64,000 bases of DNA from Nostoc carneum NIES-2107 (GTDB lineage: Bacteria > Cyanobacteriota > Cyanobacteriia > Cyanobacteriales > Nostocaceae), in NCBI GenBank assembly GCA_002368155.1, contig AP018180.1:3970719-4034718 (forward strand), given 5' to 3'. The translations under genes were made by a program, and so were the position numbers. A model generated the notes under the pieces. The model did no database searches and was not told the origin of the DNA. It worked only from the letters and a program-made list of their open reading frames with translations. This document shows positions 1 through 9,285 of the stretch, one piece after another. Numbering within the stretch: position 1 is the stretch's first letter; every line of letters begins with the position of its first letter.

Positions 1-121
1 ATTGTCTGATTCCTGTAAACAAGATTAATACCACTTTATGCCTATACTAGTCTCTAGCCCATAGTTCCTTGTCCTGTTTCATCCCTAATTGGTATACAGC
101 AGGAATGATGGCTACTTGGCT

Positions 122-727
122 CTAGTCATTTATGGCATTGAGTAGCACTTCCGAAAGACTCATGTCTTCCATATCTTCCATTGTAACTGTGTCGCAGATA
201 TCAAACTTGGCACCAGCTCCTTGGAGTTCATCATCTAAGATTTTGAGGAAGCGAGTAGCGTTAGCATCTGTACCCACTTGAATGAAAGAAATAGCTAACT
301 CTTCATCGCGATCCATCTTCCGGGAAGCTTCGATGATCACTTTCATGACAGCTTTGCGATCGTCTGGTTCTCCATCAGTAACCACTAAAATTGTCTCACC
401 ATTAGCTTTTGTTTGATTAGCAGCTTTACGTTTAAAGTAATCATCAGTTGCGTGTTTGAGCACTCCTGCTAAATCAGTAGTTCCAGATGGATCGTTTTCT
501 CGGAAAATTTGTGCTACTTTCGCAGATGTCACATTTTCATAGCGTTTAAATTTACCAGAAAAGACATAAATAGTAATCCCATCCGGGTCAAATTGTTCGC
601 ATTTACTAGCTAGGGCTAAAGTCGATTCATGTGCAGCTACCCATCTGGTTCTACCACCTTTTTGATCTGGGGTAGCCATACTGCCGCTTTTATCAATAAT
701 TAAAGTGTAATCACGATTGTCTAGCAT
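122..727 (-). CDS. von Willebrand factor A (VWA) domain protein, copy 1
   Basis: This is a single-domain VWA protein of about 201 residues. The metal-ion-dependent adhesion motif DKSGSM (DxSxS) lies right after the start, followed by a TTDLAG segment and a VTDGEPDD segment that match the other metal-contacting positions of VWA folds. There is no signal peptide or membrane segment, so it is probably cytoplasmic. I chose the ATG at 727 (MLDNRDYTL) because all three paralogues converge on this N-terminus and a GGAGA motif lies about 9 nt upstream. A longer reading to 754 is open. It is the last of three tandem paralogues on this strand. The family resembles VWA proteins found near TerD-type stress genes or kinase/phosphatase triads, but no such partner is inside the window. 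The exact role is unknown. Confidence 0.85.
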   Translation of the reverse strand: MLDNRDYTLIIDKSGSMATPDQKGGRTRWVAAHESTLALASKCEQFDPDGITIYVFSGKFKRYENVTSAKVAQIFRENDPSGTTDLAGVLKHATDDYFKRKAANQTKANGETILVVTDGEPDDRKAVMKVIIEASRKMDRDEELAISFIQVGTDANATRFLKILDDELQGAGAKFDICDTVTMEDMEDMSLSEVLLNAIND

Positions 728-855
728 TTCTAATGTCTCCAAGTATCTAATCAAAATTGAATTAAATAGGACAGCTAAAGATAATTCGCGAAATTTATGA
801 TTTCTCTCTGATGATTAAGCTTTTGCTATACATCCGAGAGAAAAATAGTGATTAA

Positions 856-1461
856 TCAATCATTTATTGCCTGAATTAATACATCTGTCAGGCTCATATC
901 TTCTAATTGCTCTAAGGTAATGGTGTCACAAATATCAAATTTAGCGCCAACGCTTTGTAATTCGTCATCTAAAGCATGGAGAAACTTAGTGGCTTTAGTA
1001 TCTGCACCAACTTGAATCAGAGAAATTCTCAATTCTTGAGGATTGTCTAATCGCTTAGTGGCATTGATAATTACCTCAAATACTGCTTGGCGATCGCCTG
1101 GTGTCCCATCTGTAACCACTAAAATTACTTCGCCTGCTGGCTTGGTTTTGCCTGCTGCCTTACGTTTAAAATAGTTATTAATGGCATCTTGCAGTACACC
1201 TGCTAAATTGGTCGTATCTCCAGGGATATTTTCTGTAAAAATTTCTTTGACTTTGGTTGCAGTAACATAGTCGTAGCGCTTAAAGCCTTTAGCAAATAGA
1301 TAAATAGTAATACCATCTAAGTCGAACTCTTCACATCTAGCAGCTAAGGCAAATGTCGATTCTTGTAACGCTGTCCATCTACTTGTGCCATTTTTTTGAT
1401 CTGTGGTAGCCATGCTAGCACTTCGATCAATAATTAAAGTGTAATCCCGATTTTCTAGCAT
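856..1461 (-). CDS. VWA domain protein, copy 2
   Basis: This second tandem paralogue is clearly homologous to its neighbours over the full length. The MIDAS motif here is DRSASM, still fitting DxSxS, and the downstream aspartate motif is VTDGTPGD rather than VTDGEPDD, so this copy has drifted at the ligand face. I place the start at the ATG at 1461 (MLENRDYTL), which has GGAGA about 9 nt upstream, as in copy 1. Five further codons upstream are open. No membrane or secretion signal is visible. It probably acts as a soluble metal-dependent protein-binding module. Copies 1 and 3 are separated from it by short AT-rich spacers, so the three could be transcribed together or from separate promoters. 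Confidence 0.85.
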   Translation of the reverse strand: MLENRDYTLIIDRSASMATTDQKNGTSRWTALQESTFALAARCEEFDLDGITIYLFAKGFKRYDYVTATKVKEIFTENIPGDTTNLAGVLQDAINNYFKRKAAGKTKPAGEVILVVTDGTPGDRQAVFEVIINATKRLDNPQELRISLIQVGADTKATKFLHALDDELQSVGAKFDICDTITLEQLEDMSLTDVLIQAIND

Positions 1462-1520
1462 GGCTGATATCTCCAATCATTGCTCATTATTTTAGATAAC
1501 CCTGGCAGAATTAAATATGA

Positions 1521-2126
1521 TTAATCTGTGATCGCATTCATTAATACATCTGCAAGACTCATCTCTTCTAAGTCGTCTAGAGTCACAGTGTCGCAGATAT
1601 CAAATTTAGCACCAACACTTTGTAACTGGTCATCTAAAGCTTTGAGAAACTTAGTTGCTTGGGGATCTGAACCAACTTGAATCATCGAAATGGCTAATTC
1701 TTCATCTCGCTCCATCTTACGAGTAGCATTGATAATCACCTCAAATACGGCTTTGCGATCGTCAGGTTCACCATCCGTAATGACTAAAATTGTCTCGCCA
1801 TTGGGTTTGGTTTTACCTGCAGCTTTCCGCTGAAAGTAATTATTGAGCGCATCTTGGAGTACACTAGCTAAATTTGTTGTCCCAGCCGGATCGTTTTCTT
1901 GGAATATCTGCGAGACTTTTGCTGATGTCACATCATCATAGCGTTTAAATCTGCCAGAAAACACGTAAACAGTAATGCCATCGGGGTCAAATTGCTCGCA
2001 CTTTCGCGCCAAGGCTAAAGTTGATTCTTGGGCTATCTCCCATCTATTTCTGCCACCCGCTTGGTCAGGAGTGGACATACTGCCGCTTTTGTCAATAATC
2101 AATGTGTAATCACGGTCACTCATCAT
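1521..2126 (-). CDS. VWA domain protein, copy 3
   Basis: First of the three VWA paralogues in transcription order. It keeps the canonical DKSGSM motif and VTDGEPDDRKA, and it resembles copy 1 more than copy 2. Two adjacent ATG codons (2126 and 2123) precede SDRDYTLII, with AAAGGA a few bases upstream. The open frame continues to 2186, but those 20 residues have no counterpart in the paralogues and are probably untranslated leader. The protein is soluble, about 200 residues, with no other domain. Tandem triplication of a small VWA gene suggests subunits of a multi-component complex or recent copy-number expansion. Confidence 0.85.
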   Translation of the reverse strand: MMSDRDYTLIIDKSGSMSTPDQAGGRNRWEIAQESTLALARKCEQFDPDGITVYVFSGRFKRYDDVTSAKVSQIFQENDPAGTTNLASVLQDALNNYFQRKAAGKTKPNGETILVITDGEPDDRKAVFEVIINATRKMERDEELAISMIQVGSDPQATKFLKALDDQLQSVGAKFDICDTVTLDDLEEMSLADVLMNAITD

Positions 2127-2186
2127 AGTATTCCTTTGATTGTTACCTGTGGTTACTAGTCTAACTGTTGGCAAATAGCACGACAT

Positions 2187-2481
2187 CTGTGGAAGATGCT
2201 TTGTAATATTGATTTAAGTAGTTAAATTTATGTATAATTTTATGCGATTAATACTTAAGTAACACGGAAAAGCTCCATAGTCCGAGCTTTGGTCTTGTAG
2301 AGCAAAAGTAAAATTCAGTTGCAATATTATAGAGACGTTGAAAACAACGTCCCTACAATCGCGTCGTTTTTGACGGAAGGACAATTCCGTTAAGTCTGGG
2401 AACGGAACCGATGGACTTGGAAACCCATGCAAGGCATTGCTGCCAAAATTTAAAATCTAAAATCTAAAATTGGTATAATTA
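2187..2481. repeat. Intergenic region with inverted repeat and AATCTAA-type heptamers
   Basis: There is no convincing gene here. The region holds an inverted repeat at about 2330-2358 (GAGACGTTG, then CAACGTCCC), which resembles the GAGACGCGATTAATCGCGTCTC palindromes found elsewhere in the window. A short series of AAAATCTAA repeats lies just before the comB stop. A 72-residue open frame (2214-2432) has no family resemblance and overlaps the palindrome, so I do not call it. Confidence 0.5.
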
Positions 2482-3219
2482 TTAACCCAGAGATTTTAAA
2501 ACTCCCAGTTCTTGCTGTATAGGCAACACATCTAAAATATCGGTTTGGGAACAGTATTTTAGATCTTCATAACATTCCAGACGCAGCAAACGTTTGCCGT
2601 GACTGGCGTGTTGTAGAAGTCCTAATAAGTTATCTTGCCATTGAGAGTAGAGCGCGATCGCACTGATCGCTTCATCATTACCAGCGATGTCATCTGGTGA
2701 TAGTTGAGTATGTTGCAAAATACTATGGGCGATCGCACCTGCACATACTGTATCTTCTAAAGAAAAACTACCTTCCCAACCAGATCCCACAATCCAGACT
2801 GTCTCAGGTTGCTTTTCTAGGAGAAATTTCACTACCGCAGCACGGTTGATCAAGGCTGCTGCTATGACAGTTGGCGCATCTTGTATCCGCTTTAAGGCAC
2901 GTGTACCATTGGTGGTACTGATAAATAAGCGCCTCCCTTGTACAAGTTCTGGTGTGCAATCTAGAGGAGAATTACCCAATTCAAAACCAGCGACTTTTGC
3001 ACCGCCACGTTCTCCGGCTCGCAGCCGTTGGAGTGGGGGCCATTTTTCACTGACTTCCATGAGTTGATCTAAATCGCTGAACACTTGTACAGCTTCGCCT
3101 CCAGCTGCCAAAACTGTAGCCATTGTGCTAGTAGCTCGCAGAACATCGACTGCGATCGCACATTCTGGGGCTTGATCTGTTGGAGTCAATTCCGGGGTGT
3201 GATAAACAAATAGCTTCAC
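2482..3219 (-). CDS. comB: 2-phosphosulfolactate phosphatase family protein (ComB-like)
   Basis: The whole 245-residue protein matches the ComB family, Mg-dependent acid phosphatases that hydrolyse 2-phosphosulfolactate in coenzyme M synthesis in archaea. Typical segments are visible: DVLRATSTM near residues 25-33, the GERGG loop, STTNGTRAL in mid-protein and [19 protein letters not shown]. Length is normal for the family. Cyanobacteria do not make coenzyme M, so the physiological substrate here is uncertain. The homologues are widespread in cyanobacteria and annotated by similarity. It is cytoplasmic, with no signal peptide. It stands alone, and the downstream region towards the VWA genes is repeat-rich. 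Confidence 0.9.
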   Translation of the reverse strand: MKLFVYHTPELTPTDQAPECAIAVDVLRATSTMATVLAAGGEAVQVFSDLDQLMEVSEKWPPLQRLRAGERGGAKVAGFELGNSPLDCTPELVQGRRLFISTTNGTRALKRIQDAPTVIAAALINRAAVVKFLLEKQPETVWIVGSGWEGSFSLEDTVCAGAIAHSILQHTQLSPDDIAGNDEAISAIALYSQWQDNLLGLLQHASHGKRLLRLECYEDLKYCSQTDILDVLPIQQELGVLKSLG

Positions 3220-3616
3220 GTTTTAGATAAGCCTGATCTAATGCTGCCGAGATAACATTCTAACTACTTGGTGTCATCTAATTGATGATGAATTGGCTAA
3301 GAAATCTCCACAGTGAATCATTGAAAATACTCTATGAATACCATTATGGTTTTCTCTATACACTTATACTCAGAGCTTGTTTGGGCTGTTTTTGTCGTAG
3401 GTTTTGAGTGTTGAGACTGCTGGTTGAATTAAGCCAAGGAGTGAGCATTTTCACGTTAGAGGAACTTTGTGTTGCCGAATCCCTTGATATCCTCAAAGTA
3501 AATCTGTTCTATAATCTGCAAATACCTGGATAATTTTATTTACCTGTAGCGATTAACAGTTATCTGTAATAGATGCTGTTCTTAGGCTGGAATGCAGTCA
3601 TGACGAGGAATGCACT
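3220..3616. promoter_or_regulatory. Divergent intergenic region, comB / sucrose-phosphate synthase
   Basis: This 397-bp spacer sits between divergently transcribed comB and the sucrose-phosphate synthase gene. On the + strand there is a TATAAT hexamer at 3510-3515, with a TTGATA about 20 bp upstream, which is a longer spacer than usual. A GAGGAA ribosome-binding motif lies about 8 nt before the ATG at 3617. I see no strong inverted repeat or RNA element. The promoter assignment is tentative. Confidence 0.35.
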
Positions 3617-5866
3617 ATGTCACATAGCTCAGGGTTGTATATTCTACTAGTCAGCGTTCATGGGTTAATTCGAGGTCACAATTTAGAATTAGGACGAGAT
3701 GCTGATACAGGCGGGCAAATAAAATATGTGCTGGAACTTGCTCAAGCCTTAGCGAAACACCCTCAAGTTGAACGTGTAGACCTAGTTACTCGTTTAGTTA
3801 ACGACCCAAAAGTCAGTCCTGACTACGCCAAACCTGTAGAAGTTCTTTCTGACAAAGCTCAAATTATTCGTCTGAACTGCGGCCCGCGTCGCTATCTCCG
3901 TAAAGAAGTTCTCTGGCCCCATTTGGATAACTTCGCAGATGAACTACTCAAACATCTGCGTCAAATTGGTAAATTACCTCATGTAATTCACACCCATTAT
4001 GCCGATGCAGGATATGTTGGTTGTCGGGTGGCGGGGTGGTTAGGTATCCCCCTAGTGCATACTGGTCACTCCCTGGGACGTGTGAAACAACAACGATTGT
4101 TAGAGCAGGGAACTAAGCCGGAAGTCATTGAAAATTATTTTCATATGGCTACCAGAATTGAAGCGGAAGAAACGACTCTTGCTAGTGCAGCATTAATTAT
4201 TGCTAGTACTAATCAAGAAGTTACACAGCAGTATGGCATTTACGACCACTATCAGCCGCAACGGATGGTTGTCATTGCACCAGGAGTAGCACTCGAACGC
4301 TTCTACCCAGTTCCCGAAAATTGGCAGGAACCGCCTATCTATAAAGATTTGCAGCGATTTCTCCATGAACCGCAAAAGCCGATGATTATGGCGCTTTCCC
4401 GTCCCGCGATTCGGAAAAATGTTGGAACTCTGGTAAAAGCCTATGGGGAAGATCCACAGTTGCGTCAGCTGGCTAATTTAGTTTTGGTTTTAGGTAACCG
4501 AGATGACATCACCACGATGGAATCAGGGCCGCGTCAGGTACTCACAGAAATTTTCCAGTTGATAGACCGTTACGACCTTTACGGTTATATCGCCTATCCC
4601 AAACACCACGGTGCTGATGAAGTACCAGAACTCTATCGATTGTTGGCAAAAACCCGGGGAGTCTTTATTAATCCGGCATTAACTGAGCCATTTGGTTTAA
4701 CCTTAATTGAAGCTACAGCCTGTGGTGTGCCAATTATTGCCACATCTGATGGGGGGCCACGGGATATTCTCGCAGCTTGTGATAATGGTTTGCTCATCGA
4801 TCCCCTCGATATTAAACAAATTCAAGATGCTTTGCGAACAGCATTAACTGATACTGAAAAATGGCAGGGTTGGTCTAGTAATGGTTTAAGTCGGGTAAGG
4901 GAAAATTTCTCTTGGGATACCCACGTAGAACGCTATCTGGAAAACGTGCGTCTATTACCGCAAAGAAGAGTCCAATCTCTACTCAGTCCTTTGCGGCAAG
5001 GGCCAGCTAGTAACATCACTGATTGGAACATACCCGAAACCAACCGCTTACCAACTGCCGATCGCTTTTTGGTGTGTGAAATTGATAATACTCTCTTAGG
5101 TGACCCAGAAGCACTACAACAGTTAATTGATCGATTAAATAATGAGGGTCACACCACTGGAGTAGGTATTGCGACTGGACGCAACCTCGACAGTGCCTTA
5201 GAGATGCTAGAGGAATATCGCTTTCCTATGCCAGATTTGCTCATTGTCTCCACAGGTAGCGAGATTTACTATGGCCCCCAGGTAATTCCGGATATGAACT
5301 GGCAAAGACATATTAGCTATCGTTGGCAACCAGACGCAGTGCGCCAAGCAATGGCAGAACTACCAGGAGTGATGCTACAACCTGCAGAAGGTCAAGGTAA
5401 GTTCAAGATTAGCTACTTTATTGATGAAGAAAAATCTATGAGCTACCGAGAAATTATGCGTCATTTGCGACGGCATAAGCTCCATGTGAAAGGTATTTAT
5501 AGCCACAATATGTATCTCGATTTGGTACCCATCCGCGCTTCTAAAGGCGATGCCATCCGTTATTGTGCCTTGAAGTGGGGATTACCAATCAAACGCTTCT
5601 TAGTCGCAGGTGCGTCAGGTAATGATGAATCAATGCTGGCGGGTAATACTCTAGCTGTCGTTGTGGGGAACTACAGCCAAGAACTAGAAAAGTTGCGTAG
5701 CTATCCACAAGTTTACTTTGCTCAGGGGCATTATACTTGGGGCATTTTGGAAGCTTTGAATCACTACGACTTTTTTGGGACTTTATCTCAGACAGAATCA
5801 GAAATGAACGCACAAATCGAAATGGTAGTGCAAAGAAAGGAAGAGCTAGTTACAGAAGGGGTCTGA
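3617..5866 (+). CDS. spsA: Sucrose-phosphate synthase with degenerate phosphatase-like C-domain
   Basis: The enzyme transfers glucose from a nucleotide sugar to fructose 6-phosphate, giving sucrose 6-phosphate; cyanobacteria use sucrose as an osmolyte and, in heterocyst formers, as transported carbon. Residues 1 to about 470 form a two-lobed GT4 glycosyltransferase: VHGLIRGHNLELGRDADTGGQ at the N-terminus, IHTHYADAGYVG, the HSLGRVKQQ segment and the acid/base-site region NPALTEPFGLTLIEA. Residues about 480-700 form a HAD-type domain like that of sucrose-phosphate phosphatase. The nucleophile motif DxDxT reads E-I-D-N-T, with Glu488 replacing the first Asp, so hydrolysis is unlikely. Family knowledge: bidomainal cyanobacterial SPS proteins with inactive phosphatase domains exist. 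It is 749 residues, longer than the minimal single-domain SPS known in Anabaena. It is monocistronic. Confidence 0.93.
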   Translation: MSHSSGLYILLVSVHGLIRGHNLELGRDADTGGQIKYVLELAQALAKHPQVERVDLVTRLVNDPKVSPDYAKPVEVLSDKAQIIRLNCGPRRYLRKEVLWPHLDNFADELLKHLRQIGKLPHVIHTHYADAGYVGCRVAGWLGIPLVHTGHSLGRVKQQRLLEQGTKPEVIENYFHMATRIEAEETTLASAALIIASTNQEVTQQYGIYDHYQPQRMVVIAPGVALERFYPVPENWQEPPIYKDLQRFLHEPQKPMIMALSRPAIRKNVGTLVKAYGEDPQLRQLANLVLVLGNRDDITTMESGPRQVLTEIFQLIDRYDLYGYIAYPKHHGADEVPELYRLLAKTRGVFINPALTEPFGLTLIEATACGVPIIATSDGGPRDILAACDNGLLIDPLDIKQIQDALRTALTDTEKWQGWSSNGLSRVRENFSWDTHVERYLENVRLLPQRRVQSLLSPLRQGPASNITDWNIPETNRLPTADRFLVCEIDNTLLGDPEALQQLIDRLNNEGHTTGVGIATGRNLDSALEMLEEYRFPMPDLLIVSTGSEIYYGPQVIPDMNWQRHISYRWQPDAVRQAMAELPGVMLQPAEGQGKFKISYFIDEEKSMSYREIMRHLRRHKLHVKGIYSHNMYLDLVPIRASKGDAIRYCALKWGLPIKRFLVAGASGNDESMLAGNTLAVVVGNYSQELEKLRSYPQVYFAQGHYTWGILEALNHYDFFGTLSQTESEMNAQIEMVVQRKEELVTEGV

Positions 5867-6050
5867 CCTTCTGAAGTAGAACAGCATGAATATTTGGAGT
5901 TGGGATAAGTGGGCGCTACCCTCGTTGGAAGTGGCGAAAGAATGTTTAGGGACACTCCCCAACGCCTGATATATGTTGGGTTTCACTGCGTTCTACCCAA
6001 CCTACCCATCTGTCGCATTCTTTTTTTAAATTGGTATTACATATAGGTTT

Positions 6051-6077
6051 GTTGACTGTTAACCGTTGACAGTCAAC
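6051..6077. terminator. Inverted repeat between convergent sps and kinase genes
   Basis: Nine-base arms GTTGACTGT and ACAGTCAAC are separated by nine bases, in the 289-bp gap between convergent genes. There is no clear T-run directly after either arm, so this may be a weak terminator or simply part of a dispersed GTTGACTGT-type repeat. Confidence 0.35.
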
Positions 6078-6155
6078 AGCCAACACTGATATTTTTCACA
6101 GATGACACGCCTAAAATGATGCATTAGAAGGTCAATAATTTTGCGTAAGCACTTA

Positions 6156-8276
6156 CTACTGTTTTGGCGCAAGAGGATTGGGAATGGTAATGATGGGAAT
6201 AACTAGAGGCTTTGATTTTTCCGCTTGCAGTTGATTTTGTGCTTGCTGACTGGCTTCGATGGCTTGTTGATAGTCTGGCTTGTATTTTATGGCTTGTGCA
6301 TAAGCTGCGATCGCATCTTGGTAGCGTTTTAAGTTTACTAGTGCATTGCCTTTGCTATACCAGCTTTCGTAATGGTCTGGTTTATAACGAACTGCGCGAT
6401 TATAGGATGCGATCGCATCTTCGTATTTCTGTAAGTTGAATTGCGAATTTCCTAAGTTATACCAAACTTGGTAATCGTTACGGCGCAAAGAAATGGCTTT
6501 ATTATAAGAATCAATTGCTTGTTGATAGCGTTGGCTTTGATGTAGCGCCCAACCCCGGCTATACCAGGCTTGGAAATTTCCAGGATTAGATTTAATTACT
6601 TGATCAAAAGATTCTATGGCTTCTGGATAACGCCGCAAACTCATGAGAATATTGCTTTTCGATAACCAAGCTTGATAATAATCAGATTTATATTGTACTG
6701 CTCGGTCATAATCTTTTAAAGCATCTTCGTAGCGACCTATATTTACTAAAGCATTGCCGCGATTGTAGCGGAATGAAGCATCATCTGGCTTTAATTCTAA
6801 GGCTTTATCGTATGCTATAATTGCGTCGTCATAGCGTTTTAAATTATGCAGCGCTAAGCCTTTATTTTCCCAAGCTATTTCATAATTTTTTTGCACTTCA
6901 ATCGCTTTATCGTAAGCTTTGATGGCATTATCATATTGTTTTAAACTACTCAAAGCTTCACCTTTAGCATTCCAGATTTCGGGAGAGTTGCCTTCTAGTT
7001 GTAAGGCTTTGTCAAAAGATGCGATCGCTTCTTGGTACCGCTGTAAATTTGCTAAAGCCAAGCCTCTAGCGCTCCAAGCTTCTACATAATCTGGCAGAAT
7101 TTGAATGGCTTTATCATAAGCTGCTAGTGCTTCTTTATATTGCTTTAATTCTGCTAAAGTTTTACCTTTACCATACCACCCTTGAGGGTAACCTGGTCTA
7201 ATATCAACTGCTTTATCATATACAGCTAATGCATCTTGATAGCGCTGTAAATCATATAATGTATTACCTTGCTTATACAATTCTGTGGCGTTATTTGTAT
7301 GAATACCATCAATAATAAATATCCCAATTGCCCCACTCACACCTAAAATAAATGTAGCTGCTAAAATCTTGTGCAGAATTTCTTTTTTAAATTGAGGATT
7401 TGGCAAATTTTTAAATGGCAAGGCTGGAATTAAGGCAACTGTTTTAGCTGCTGGTTGTGTTAAATCTTTGAGTGCTTGTAATGCTTCTGTTGCAGAATTG
7501 TAGCGCTGCCGAAAATCATAACATACCATTTTATTTAAAACTTGGGCGAACTCTGGCGATACTTTAGTATGACTTTGCCAGATAATTTCATTAGTATCGG
7601 CATCCTTTTCTAATTGTTCTGGTGGTAATCCAGTCAAAGCTTGCAGCGCGACTATCCCTACCGCATATATATCGCTACTATATTTAGGATTTCCTTGTGC
7701 TTGTTCCCCTGGTAAATATCCAGGAGTACCAATAGCAACAGTGGATTTAGTATGTCCTTGTGGTGTAATTACTTGTGAGGAAATTTGTTTAACTGCACCA
7801 AAGTCAATTAACACTAACTTTCTATCTGACTTGCGGCGCAGTAAATTGTAAGGATTGACATCGCGGTGAATTACATTTTGTTGATGAACAAACTTTAAAA
7901 TTTCGAGAATCTCCATCAACAAAGAAATTACCTCAGTTTGAGTCAGAATTTTCCCTGGTGTTAATTCTTGACTGAGATTGTGTCCTTCGATAAATTCCTG
8001 TACGAGATAGAATTCTGCATTTTCCTCAAAGTATGCTAAAAGTTGAGGAATATAATCATGAGTACCTAATTTATACAGAACTTGCGCTTCTGTATCAAAT
8101 AAACGTCTAGCCGTTTCTAAAGTTACTGGATCATTGGCCTGAGGCTTGAGTTTTTTGACAACACATTGAGGAGATCCCGGCAATTGAGTATCACAAGCAA
8201 CAAAGGTTTCCCCGAACCCCCCACCACCCAAGTGGCTAATAATTTGGTATCTTCCTACAAGTGTGTTTCCCAGCAT
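6156..8276 (-). CDS. Serine/threonine protein kinase with ten C-terminal TPR repeats
   Basis: This is a membrane-anchored Hanks-type kinase of 706 residues. Visible kinase features are the glycine loop HLGGGGFGET (15-24), the ATP-binding lysine Lys41 in CVVKKLK, the catalytic loop IHRDVNPYN (Asp139) and IDFGAVKQ. The lysine normally two residues after the catalytic Asp is Asn141 here, an unusual change in the catalytic loop. A single hydrophobic helix at about 303-325 separates the cytoplasmic kinase from a C-terminal array of ten TPR units (about 333-690, each with an R/QY-x-D/E-A motif). The TPR part would then lie outside the cytoplasm, perhaps sensing or scaffolding. Such kinase-TPR fusions are common in filamentous cyanobacteria. 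The substrate is unknown. It stands alone and is convergent with sps. Confidence 0.93.
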   Translation of the reverse strand: MLGNTLVGRYQIISHLGGGGFGETFVACDTQLPGSPQCVVKKLKPQANDPVTLETARRLFDTEAQVLYKLGTHDYIPQLLAYFEENAEFYLVQEFIEGHNLSQELTPGKILTQTEVISLLMEILEILKFVHQQNVIHRDVNPYNLLRRKSDRKLVLIDFGAVKQISSQVITPQGHTKSTVAIGTPGYLPGEQAQGNPKYSSDIYAVGIVALQALTGLPPEQLEKDADTNEIIWQSHTKVSPEFAQVLNKMVCYDFRQRYNSATEALQALKDLTQPAAKTVALIPALPFKNLPNPQFKKEILHKILAATFILGVSGAIGIFIIDGIHTNNATELYKQGNTLYDLQRYQDALAVYDKAVDIRPGYPQGWYGKGKTLAELKQYKEALAAYDKAIQILPDYVEAWSARGLALANLQRYQEAIASFDKALQLEGNSPEIWNAKGEALSSLKQYDNAIKAYDKAIEVQKNYEIAWENKGLALHNLKRYDDAIIAYDKALELKPDDASFRYNRGNALVNIGRYEDALKDYDRAVQYKSDYYQAWLSKSNILMSLRRYPEAIESFDQVIKSNPGNFQAWYSRGWALHQSQRYQQAIDSYNKAISLRRNDYQVWYNLGNSQFNLQKYEDAIASYNRAVRYKPDHYESWYSKGNALVNLKRYQDAIAAYAQAIKYKPDYQQAIEASQQAQNQLQAEKSKPLVIPIITIPNPLAPKQ

Positions 8277-8582
8277 CAGGTTTGCCTAGTTAAGTGCAAT
8301 ATTATCTGATTTCAATATTGGCACAGGGGAACCGGATGGGGATTGGGGAGATGGGGATTGGGGACTGGGGACTGGGGATTAGGAAGACGGGGGAGATGAG
8401 GAAGATGAGGGACATGAAATAATTTTCATTGCCAAGTATATAAATGAGACTGAAATTTTTACTCAGCACTCAGGACTCAGCACTTTCAAGTCGAGGAAGT
8501 AGAGGAGAAATTCCCATTACCAATTACCAATTACCAATTACCAAATGACAAATGACAAATGACAAATGACAAATGACAAATA
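8277..8582. repeat. Short tandem repeats upstream of the rhomboid gene
   Basis: This spacer between divergent genes is mostly repeats: GGGGATTGGGGACTGG units at about 8336-8375, then CAATTAC heptamers (about 8519-8542) followed by AAATGAC heptamers (about 8542-8580) that run up to the rhomboid start codon. These are the classic short tandemly repeated sequences of heterocystous cyanobacteria. No recognisable promoter hexamers stand out. Confidence 0.7.
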
Positions 8583-9278
8583 ATGATTCCTATTAATGAT
8601 AATATTCGTATTCGTCATCGACCGATGATTACTTACTGGCTGATTGGTATTAATATTGCAATATTTTTCTGGGAAATCCAATTAGAATTAAGCGATCAAT
8701 TAGGCGCATTTATTCAAACTTGGGGTGTGATCCCAGCACAGATTATTGACGGAATTATCAATGCGAGTGTTAACCCAGCAGCTTGGATAGTGGTAGGCTG
8801 GCGATTGCTTTCTTTGCCAGTAGCAATGTTCCTACATGGTAGTTTTAGCCAAATATTAGGTAATCTACTTTTTTTATGGGTTTTTGGTAAAAGTTTAGAA
8901 AATATTCTCGGTCATGGACGCTATTTAGGATTTTATTTATTAACTGGCATTTTTACAGAATTAGTACAAATATTTTCTGAAACTAATTTAACAGTTCCCT
9001 TGATTGGCGCAAATGGTGCGATCGCATCTGTTTTAGGAGCTTATATTGTCAAGTTTCCTAAAGCCAAAATCGACAGTATTCTTCCCTTAATATTCATTTA
9101 TATCCCTGCTAAATTACCAGCATTTGCCTATTTAGCTTGGTGGTTTATCCAACAGTTATTTTATGGAATTGGTAGTTTAAATATTCCCCCTGCGGGGGTT
9201 AATCAATTCAGTATTGCTTACTGGGCCCAAGCAGCAGGATTAGTGATTGGTGCCGTCTTCATGCGATTACAGAAGTGA
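8583..9278 (+). CDS. Catalytically inactive rhomboid-family membrane protein (pseudoprotease)
   Basis: This 231-residue integral membrane protein has a rhomboid layout: an N-terminal helix after MIPINDNIRIRH, the FLHGSFSQILGNLLFLWVFG segment with the HG...N motif of helix 2, the helix-4 glycine motif and a last helix. Active rhomboids carry GxSG and a histidine in the final helix (AHxxG). Here the first reads G-A-N-G, with Asn144 replacing the nucleophilic serine, and the second reads W-A-Q-A-A-G, with Gln216 replacing the histidine. Both members of the dyad are missing while the fold motifs remain, so the protein should bind but not cleave membrane substrates, like iRhoms or derlins. It could be a chaperone or a quality-control adaptor. 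The start codon directly follows the AAATGAC repeats and lacks a clear Shine-Dalgarno. Confidence 0.85.
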   Translation: MIPINDNIRIRHRPMITYWLIGINIAIFFWEIQLELSDQLGAFIQTWGVIPAQIIDGIINASVNPAAWIVVGWRLLSLPVAMFLHGSFSQILGNLLFLWVFGKSLENILGHGRYLGFYLLTGIFTELVQIFSETNLTVPLIGANGAIASVLGAYIVKFPKAKIDSILPLIFIYIPAKLPAFAYLAWWFIQQLFYGIGSLNIPPAGVNQFSIAYWAQAAGLVIGAVFMRLQK

Positions 9279-9285
9279 GTAGGGG

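Noticed and set aside
2214-2432. 72-residue gene between the VWA and comB genes
   Set aside because: It overlaps a dispersed palindrome and has no protein-like features.
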